39,158 nucleotides of DNA from Bacteroidaceae bacterium (lineage in GTDB: Bacteria; Bacteroidota; Bacteroidia; Bacteroidales; Bacteroidaceae), in NCBI GenBank assembly GCA_017530735.1, contig JAFXMB010000049.1, positions 1 through 39,158 of the forward strand. The letters are read 5' to 3'. Shown piece by piece: positions 33,747 to 39,158 of this stretch. Position numbers and translations under genes: made by a program. Under the pieces are notes generated by a model. The model did not search any database, was not told where the DNA came from, and saw only the letters and a program-made list of their open reading frames with translations. Each line of letters begins with the position of its first letter. The stretch's first letter is position 1.

Positions 33747-34627
33747 CAATCCTTATCCTTAATCTCAGTAAAATAAACATATGCATGCTCCAGATTTGGA
33801 GGATAGTTCACTGCACCGTATCCGGGGTTCTCCTTTGACACAACCTGCAGATCCCATCCCAGGCCATGCGGAATTGTCGATATCACGGCATACTTCTGAT
33901 TGATCTCAGCATACTGCTCATTGGTAACCTGGAGACGCCATACTTTACCCTCTGTCTCGCTGAGCATACCTGCGGGCGAACCGCGGAACATGACCTGGCC
34001 CTGGTTGAGCATGGCCATCTCGGTACATGAACTTGATATGTCACCTACAATATGGGTTGACAGGATGATTGTGGTATCCTTTGAACTGGCTTCGCTCAAC
34101 AGGTTACGGAACCTGATACGCTCCTCAGGGTCAAGACCTGTGGTAGGCTCATCCACAACCAGGACCTTGGGCTTGTGAATAAGAGCCTGGGCAATACCCA
34201 GACGTCTCTTCATACCACCCGACAGATTCTGAGCGTATCGGTCACGGGCCTCATAGAGACCCACCTGCTCCAGCATCTCGTCAACAGCCCTTCCGCGCTG
34301 GGAGGCATTTGTCATACCCGTAAGCGCAGCTGCATACTCCAGAAACTCACGAACCTTGTACTTGGCAAAGAACCTGAAATCCTGAGGCAGATAACCCAGA
34401 ATGCGGCGCACCTCCTTGCGTTGTGTGCGAATATCATAGCCGCATACGTCTATCTGACCCTCGGTAGGTTCCATCAGTGTTACCAGGATACGCATCAGCG
34501 TGGACTTTCCGGCGCCGTTAGGCCCCAGAAGTCCAAACATCCCTGATGGTATCTCAAGGTTGATATCGGTCAGCGCTCTCTTCCCGTTGGGATAGTAGTG
34601 GCTTAACCCTTTAATACTTATCGACAT
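33746..34627 (-). CDS. ABC transporter ATP-binding protein (ABC-2 type)
   Basis: A 293-residue cytoplasmic ATPase, partner of the ABC-2 permease whose start overlaps its stop by one base. Seen: Walker A GPNGAGKST (35-43), Q-loop Q82, signature NLSGGM (134-139), Walker B VLVVDEP (155-161), D-loop GLD, H-loop H192, and a C-terminal extension ending in a LEHAYVYF motif. It closely resembles the ATPase end of the RND-ABC fusion (shared FGLLGPNGAGKST, LPQ-F, IRFRNLL and STHI, and a similar tail). The start lies 31 bases after the GH9 gene with no promoter box in that gap. Confidence 0.95.
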   Translation of the reverse strand: MSISIKGLSHYYPNGKRALTDINLEIPSGMFGLLGPNGAGKSTLMRILVTLMEPTEGQIDVCGYDIRTQRKEVRRILGYLPQDFRFFAKYKVREFLEYAAALTGMTNASQRGRAVDEMLEQVGLYEARDRYAQNLSGGMKRRLGIAQALIHKPKVLVVDEPTTGLDPEERIRFRNLLSEASSKDTTIILSTHIVGDISSSCTEMAMLNQGQVMFRGSPAGMLSETEGKVWRLQVTNEQYAEINQKYAVISTIPHGLGWDLQVVSKENPGYGAVNYPPNLEHAYVYFTEIKDKD

Positions 34628-34658
34628 TTCGTGTCAAACAGGACTACAATTACAAACT

Positions 34659-37289
34659 TTACTTTTTGTTTAACGCTGCGGCAATCTCCTCGGCACCGAT
34701 TGAAAGGGTCACGTATGACGGTACGGTACGGGTGCAGCACTCATTCTCACCCCACAGGAACGGGTAATCGTCCTTGTGCTCAAGCAGGTCAGGCTGCAGG
34801 AGTACCAGTCCGGGTGCCACGCCGCCGGGTATGAATGTGTAATCCGCACGGTTGTTTCCGTATGCGACCTTCTTGGTGTTTACGCCTACAGCGGTCACGA
34901 ACGATACATTAGAGTACGGATGGTTGCCGTATATAAAATTAAGGCCTGACAGTACCAGCTCGGGATCAATCAGATCCGGATAGTAACGCCATACCATATA
35001 ATTATTCTGAGCCCAACTGATCACACGCTCGCTTCCGCCCCATGTGCCGCCTGCTACGGGAACACCGTAAGGAGTGGATTCGGCTGTACGCTTGGCATCC
35101 TCAACGAATACTGGGATAACCTCACGGAGGCTGGCCTTGAAGTCATCATCCATATAAGGAAGCAGCGAGAGTGCAGTTGTAATGTTCACACGGGGAGCAC
35201 GCATTGCGCTGCCGCCGCCGGTGCGGTTGTCTTCAACGCCCTGGGGAGCATTCTTGGCTGCCTCTATCTGTCTCATCACCATAGGCAGGAACATCTCCTT
35301 GTACTTGTCATCACCGGTAAGGAGCCACAACTGGATGGCTGCAGCGGAACGGTCTCCGCCAAAGCCACGGCCGCCGCGCTGCTGGTTGGCCTGCTGCTGT
35401 TGCGGACGGTTGCCCTGACGTGCCTGGAACTCATCCATCTCCTTCCACAGCTTGAGGGCGTTCTTTTTGCAACGTTCCGCAGTTTCGGGAATGTAGGGAG
35501 CAAGTACGCGGGCGGCATGTGCCAGAGCGGCGCATACATTTGAGTTACCCATGGGATTTCCGCCGTTGTTGGTGAATGCAAAACGGTCATCGAGTGTACC
35601 TGAACGGTTTCCGCGAACCTCATAAGGTTTGAGGCTGGGATCATATATGTAACCGTCAGTGATGGTTACGGCATCACCCAGATGGTGATACTGGTGCATG
35701 GTTCCCTGAACTATACCGCCGGCTATGAATCCTATGTTCTCAATCTGGGCGCAAAGGTTCAGAGCGCCGTGTTCAACCTGCTGGATAACATCGGGCAGAC
35801 CGTCCGGGCGGTGTATGTCAACGAACTGGGTCTTCTGGTCAATGAATGTCTGGTCACGCTCGGGACGCAGCACATCCCACATTTCAGCCAACTGGTTGGT
35901 CAGACCCACAACGGTACCTGACTGGATGTCAAAATCACCGGCGTCATACCATGCGCCTACTGCCAGGCCGGGTATGTGCTCGTAGGGTTTGTATTTTGTA
36001 TTTGTGGTGTTACCCATGCGGTAACCGTCCTGCTGCTGATAGTTGGTGGGAGCCTGAACGGCGTCATCCATATGGGAACGGCCATGCCATACGCGGTATG
36101 CCTCGTTGACCATCATATGATCCATCTGAACGGGCAGCCACACATCCATTGTGTTGTACCACTTGCCGTCATATACGTTCACATTGATGGGGAACGGATT
36201 TGTCTTGACGCCCTTGTACTCTATGTAATATGTACCGGGCTCGCGTACGTCACTGAAATCACACTGGGCGTAGTTGTATCGGTCATAGAACACACCCCAC
36301 TCCTTCACTGCGGGAGTAAGCGCCAGAGTGTGGCTGCCGTCGGCATTTACACGCCATATCTTGGCTTTGGCTGCAACCTTGTCGTTGCGGTCCAGTTCAA
36401 TGACTGCCACCTTCTTCTGGGCGGGAGTATAACCTATCTGTGAGAATCCTACGTTGGGCTCACGTATCCACTCTGCATTGGGAGTAGGCTCAACCAGCCA
36501 TTCCAGCACCTTTCCGGTCTTACCTCCGGGCAGATAGGAACGTACCACGAACGTTCCGTTCTGAGAAAGGTCACGTCCGTCAAACAGATTGATTTCAGCC
36601 TCGGAACTGAATGCCACGCGCAGAGCCTCGTCCTCGGGAGCCAGAACCAGGTTATGACCCTTTGAAATGGGTTTGGGAACGATGAACTCGTCACGTCCGC
36701 GGTCATCGAAAGTGGAGAGTCCGTAGAACTGGGTTATTTTCTCCGAGTTGGGACGCATCTCGGTATCGCTTGACGGATAGCGCGGGAAAATCTCCGACTG
36801 GCCGTCCATCAGATAAGTCTTGCCGAAATAGGTTGCGGGGAAGAACTCCATGTTCAGTCCGGCCTTACCCACAAGATTCCCGGGAACAGGATTGTCCAGT
36901 TCAACCCACATGCGGAATCCGGTACCCTCCTCCTTTACCTTGAGGTCATACTCGAATTCATAGTCCTGATACTTGAAATGGCAGCTGATAACACCGCCAA
37001 GCGTATCAATGGTACGCTCCGTGAGCGTGGAATAGATATCCCACTGCTCAGGGGTGTTCATCAGACGAACGCCACCGCCGGTGGCAATACGTACACCGCG
37101 CTGGATAAGTTCCACGCCGGCTGTCTTCTCGTCACAGAAAACGCCCTGATAACGGTTGGAGTAAACCAGAACGTTGACACCTTGGGTTTCAAAATAGCCC
37201 CTTTCGTTGATCTCGAGCTTCCCGGGCTCCGTCCTGGAACAGGAAGCAAATGCACATAATGTGGCAATAATCGGCAGTATTCGTCTCAT
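34659..37289 (-). CDS. Glycoside hydrolase family 9 (endoglucanase-type) lipoprotein
   Basis: An 876-residue secreted glycan hydrolase. Seen: signal with cysteine C17 in FASC, a likely lipobox, so it is probably surface- or membrane-anchored; an unassigned beta-rich N-terminal part (about 25-275); a cellulase-N-type Ig-like domain starting FSQIGYTPAQKKVAVIE (282-298); and the alpha/alpha-barrel catalytic domain with nucleophilic-water Asp in WYDAGDFD (D449, D452) and the general acid in GENE (E848/E850). HPYSNVSFVTAVG is the third GH9 signature. A Gln/Gly-rich loop at 624-646 is unusual. GH9 enzymes cut beta-1,4-glucans; the exact substrate is not evident. It heads the ABC/RND gene series, only 31 bases upstream. 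Confidence 0.88.
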   Translation of the reverse strand: MRRILPIIATLCAFASCSRTEPGKLEINERGYFETQGVNVLVYSNRYQGVFCDEKTAGVELIQRGVRIATGGGVRLMNTPEQWDIYSTLTERTIDTLGGVISCHFKYQDYEFEYDLKVKEEGTGFRMWVELDNPVPGNLVGKAGLNMEFFPATYFGKTYLMDGQSEIFPRYPSSDTEMRPNSEKITQFYGLSTFDDRGRDEFIVPKPISKGHNLVLAPEDEALRVAFSSEAEINLFDGRDLSQNGTFVVRSYLPGGKTGKVLEWLVEPTPNAEWIREPNVGFSQIGYTPAQKKVAVIELDRNDKVAAKAKIWRVNADGSHTLALTPAVKEWGVFYDRYNYAQCDFSDVREPGTYYIEYKGVKTNPFPINVNVYDGKWYNTMDVWLPVQMDHMMVNEAYRVWHGRSHMDDAVQAPTNYQQQDGYRMGNTTNTKYKPYEHIPGLAVGAWYDAGDFDIQSGTVVGLTNQLAEMWDVLRPERDQTFIDQKTQFVDIHRPDGLPDVIQQVEHGALNLCAQIENIGFIAGGIVQGTMHQYHHLGDAVTITDGYIYDPSLKPYEVRGNRSGTLDDRFAFTNNGGNPMGNSNVCAALAHAARVLAPYIPETAERCKKNALKLWKEMDEFQARQGNRPQQQQANQQRGGRGFGGDRSAAAIQLWLLTGDDKYKEMFLPMVMRQIEAAKNAPQGVEDNRTGGGSAMRAPRVNITTALSLLPYMDDDFKASLREVIPVFVEDAKRTAESTPYGVPVAGGTWGGSERVISWAQNNYMVWRYYPDLIDPELVLSGLNFIYGNHPYSNVSFVTAVGVNTKKVAYGNNRADYTFIPGGVAPGLVLLQPDLLEHKDDYPFLWGENECCTRTVPSYVTLSIGAEEIAAALNKK

Positions 37290-37315
37290 ACCGGTAAGTT
37301 TCGTTGGTTAGTATG

Positions 37316-37323
37316 CAAATTTA
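37316..37323 (-). promoter_or_regulatory. Bacteroidetes -7 promoter box for the GH9/efflux gene series
   Basis: The minus strand reads TAAATTTG, a TAnnTTTG match 26 bases before the GH9 ATG. No other clear box was found down to the last gene of the group, so it may drive most of it. Confidence 0.55.
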
Positions 37324-37367
37324 AAATAAAGCTCCTGATTTAGAGCTCTTGGAAATGCATTCTTAAG

Positions 37368-37392
37368 TATCTTTAAGCTTTGCTTTAAGATA
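37368..37392. promoter_or_regulatory. 25-base palindrome between divergent promoters, candidate operator
   Basis: TATCTTTAAGC and GCTTTAAGATA (37368-37378 and 37382-37392) form an imperfect palindrome with ten pairs, one mismatch and a TTT centre, lying between the divergent GH9 and dehydrogenase promoters. It has no T-run, so it is more likely a protein site than a terminator. Confidence 0.4.
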
Positions 37393-37448
37393 ACTGAACC
37401 GGTGGATAAAAAATAAGTTAACAATTTTATTCTCCGCTCCGCAAGCAG

Positions 37449-37456
37449 TATCTTTG
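37449..37456 (+). promoter_or_regulatory. Bacteroidetes -7 promoter box for the dehydrogenase-prfA pair
   Basis: TATCTTTG fits TAnnTTTG and lies 19 bases before the ATG at 37476. No -33 TTTG was identified. Confidence 0.62.
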
Positions 37457-37475
37457 CGCGATAACCCAAACAGGT

Positions 37476-38456
37476 ATGAAAAAACGCGTTTTAGTAACAT
37501 ACAATATGTTCCGCACGGGATATGCGGAACTCATGGAGAAGTACGACGTAACATTCCCTCCCGAAGGCCGTGAGACCTTCACCTACGATGAGGTTTATGA
37601 GATGCTCCCCGAGTATGACGTACTCCAGTCCATGTTCAACTTCCCGGTTGACCGCAAGCTCATGGAGCGCGGTCTTCCACGCCTGGAACTGGTGAGCAAC
37701 TACGCTGTAGGATTTGACAATATTGACATACCCACAGCCACAGAGCTGGGAATAGCCGTGACCAACACCCCGGGCCCCGTAACAGAGCCCACAGCCGACC
37801 TGGCATTCGGCCTGATGCTGGCCGTAGCACGCCGCATCACCGACGTAGACCGCCGTCTGCGCATTCCCGGAGCACTGGAATGGACACTTCTGGCCAATCT
37901 GGGCTACTCCCTGGGAGGCAAGACGCTGGGAATCCTGGGCATGGGACGCATAGGTCAGGCACTTGCACGCCGCGCCAAGGCCAGCTGCATGAACGTGATC
38001 TATCACAACCGTCACCGCGTGAGCCCGGAAATCGAGAAACAATACGATGCCAGATACGTTGAGTTTGAGGAACTCTTAAAGACATCCGATTTCATATCGG
38101 TCAACGTCCCCTACTCCAAGGATACATGGCACCTGATAGGCAAGGAGCAGATTGAACTCATGAAGCCCACCGCCATCCTGGTAAATACCGCCCGCGGACC
38201 TATCGTGGATGAACTTGCACTGGCCGATGCACTTAAGAACAAGCGTATCTGGGGTGCAGGTCTGGATGTGTTCGAGTTCGGCGACAAGGTGAGCCCCGAG
38301 ATACTGGCATGCGATAACGCCGTCATCACCCCGCACGTAGGCACACAGACTTACGATGTGCGCAACGAGATGGCAGAATTCGTATCACGCAACATCATCA
38401 ACTTCTATGAAGGCGGTCCTGTTGCATACGTCAACAAGGTAGAAAAGAGAAAATAA
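37476..38456 (+). CDS. D-isomer 2-hydroxyacid dehydrogenase
   Basis: A 326-residue NAD(P)-dependent D-2-hydroxyacid dehydrogenase of the cytoplasm. Seen: VGFDNIDIPTATELGIAVTNTPG and EPTADLAFGLMLAVARRI; Rossmann loop LGILGMGRIGQALARRA; catalytic Arg in NTARGPIVDE, Glu in GLDVFEFGD, and His in ITPHVGTQT. The family includes D-lactate, phosphoglycerate and glyoxylate/hydroxypyruvate reductases; the VTNTPGPVTEPTAD pattern and length favour a glyoxylate/2-ketoacid reductase type, but the substrate cannot be assigned. It is divergent from the GH9 gene, and its stop overlaps the prfA start by one base. Confidence 0.9.
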   Translation: MKKRVLVTYNMFRTGYAELMEKYDVTFPPEGRETFTYDEVYEMLPEYDVLQSMFNFPVDRKLMERGLPRLELVSNYAVGFDNIDIPTATELGIAVTNTPGPVTEPTADLAFGLMLAVARRITDVDRRLRIPGALEWTLLANLGYSLGGKTLGILGMGRIGQALARRAKASCMNVIYHNRHRVSPEIEKQYDARYVEFEELLKTSDFISVNVPYSKDTWHLIGKEQIELMKPTAILVNTARGPIVDELALADALKNKRIWGAGLDVFEFGDKVSPEILACDNAVITPHVGTQTYDVRNEMAEFVSRNIINFYEGGPVAYVNKVEKRK

Positions 38457-39158
38457 TGGCTACGGAGAGTCTGCTACAGAAACTTGATGACCTTGAGGCC
38501 CGTTTCCACGAGGTCAGTCTGCTCATAACAGACCCTGCCGTCATAGCCGATATGAAACGGTTCGTCAAACTGAACCGTGAATACCGCGACCTGGAGCGCA
38601 TATCCCAGGCCCGCGCCGAATATGTAAGCCTGCAGTCAAACATCAGCCAGGCCAGGGAACTCCTGGGTGAAAGTGACCCCGACATGCGCCAGATGGCCCG
38701 TGAGGAACTGGACAGTTCAACAGCCCGTCTGGAGACACTTGAGGAGGAGATCAAGCAACTGCTTATCCCGGCCGATCCGCAGGATGAGAAGGATGTGGTG
38801 ATGGAGATACGCGGAGGCACAGGCGGTGACGAGGCTGCATTGTTTGCCGGTGACCTGTTCCGCATGTACTGCAAATATTTTGAGACAAAAGGTTGGAAAT
38901 ACGCAGTTTCATCATGCACAGAGGGTACTGCAGGCGGATTCAAGGAGATCATATTCACCGTTACGGGTGAGAAAGTATACGGCACGCTCAAGTATGAATC
39001 GGGCGTACACCGTGTGCAGCGCGTTCCGGTAACCGAGACACAGGGCCGCATACACACATCGGCAGCCACTGTTGCCGTACTGCCCGAGGCCGATGCCTTT
39101 GAAGTTGAGATAAACGAGGGCGAGATCAAGTGGGATACGTTCCGCAGCGGCGGTGCCG
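38456..39158 (+). CDS. prfA: Peptide chain release factor 1 (partial, runs off window)
   Basis: The first 234 codons of RF1, which reads UAA and UAG stop codons and triggers peptide release on the ribosome. Seen: a coiled N-terminal domain, RGGTGGDEAALFAGDLFRMY, HRVQRVPVTETQGRIHTSAATVAVLPE containing the RF1 stop-codon tripeptide in PxT form (PVT), and an end at FRSGGA just before where the universal GGQ motif is expected. RF2 would have SPF instead. The ATG at 38456 overlaps the dehydrogenase stop (TAATG). The large minus-strand open frame over this region is a shadow. Confidence 0.95.
   Translation, partial: MATESLLQKLDDLEARFHEVSLLITDPAVIADMKRFVKLNREYRDLERISQARAEYVSLQSNISQARELLGESDPDMRQMAREELDSSTARLETLEEEIKQLLIPADPQDEKDVVMEIRGGTGGDEAALFAGDLFRMYCKYFETKGWKYAVSSCTEGTAGGFKEIIFTVTGEKVYGTLKYESGVHRVQRVPVTETQGRIHTSAATVAVLPEADAFEVEINEGEIKWDTFRSGGA

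Noticed and set aside
34628-34658. Possible promoter between the GH9 and ABC ATPase genes
   Set aside because: No TAnnTTTG match is present on the minus strand in these 31 bases.
38431-39129. 232-codon minus-strand open frame at the right edge
   Set aside because: It is the antisense shadow of prfA, whose RF1 motifs are unambiguous; the translation is Ser/Arg-rich low complexity.

Overview
The window looks like a chromosomal segment of a member of the order Bacteroidales (Prevotella/Bacteroides-like, probably a gut or rumen fibre degrader). The grounds are the Bacteroidetes-type -7 promoter boxes (TAnnTTTG) close upstream of many genes, weak Shine-Dalgarno sequences, and the gene set: PhoH-purC-aroE, a menaquinone MenA/MenG pair, a MarC protein, a FISUMP-type lipoprotein, a GH9 glycanase, a release factor 1 with the PxT tripeptide, and an acetyl-type MetA/MetY pair. 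No insertion sequence, prophage or CRISPR array was seen.

Layout. 1-5.9 kb (+): end of an unknown gene, rlmB, a clpB gene lacking the Clp_N domain, a strong terminator, tRNA-Cys(GCA) with its own terminator, menA-menG, and a FISUMP-like lipoprotein. 6-12.4 kb (+): marC, then a probable six-gene operon phoH-purC-aroE-ygcG-lemA-purM, from a TAACTTTG promoter to a hairpin at 12.35 kb; its aroE carries a membrane anchor and a Pro/Glu linker. 12.4-16.5 kb: a DUF2807-like protein, metA and metY on the minus strand, and an Lrp/AsnC regulator divergent from metY. A 179-bp inverted-repeat element and a bidirectional terminator follow. 16.5-18 kb (-): pepD.

18-37.3 kb (-) is the most notable part: about 19 kb of tightly packed, same-strand genes. 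In transcription order they are a GH9 lipoprotein; an ABC ATPase; a 1128-residue ABC-2 permease fused to an M1-peptidase-like domain without HExxH and a golvesin-like C-terminus; a TolC-type channel; a lipoprotein membrane-fusion protein; an RND pump; a 1565-residue protein joining a complete RND pump to an ABC ATPase domain split by a membrane insertion; a small ABC-2 permease; a beta-barrel-like protein; and a lipoprotein. This gives two ABC ATPase/permease sets and two RND subunits with a shared adaptor and outer-membrane channel. I infer a composite RND-ABC envelope export machine. Its substrate cannot be read from the sequence.

37.4-39.2 kb (+): a D-2-hydroxyacid dehydrogenase, overlapping by one base with prfA (release factor 1), which runs off the window just before its GGQ motif.
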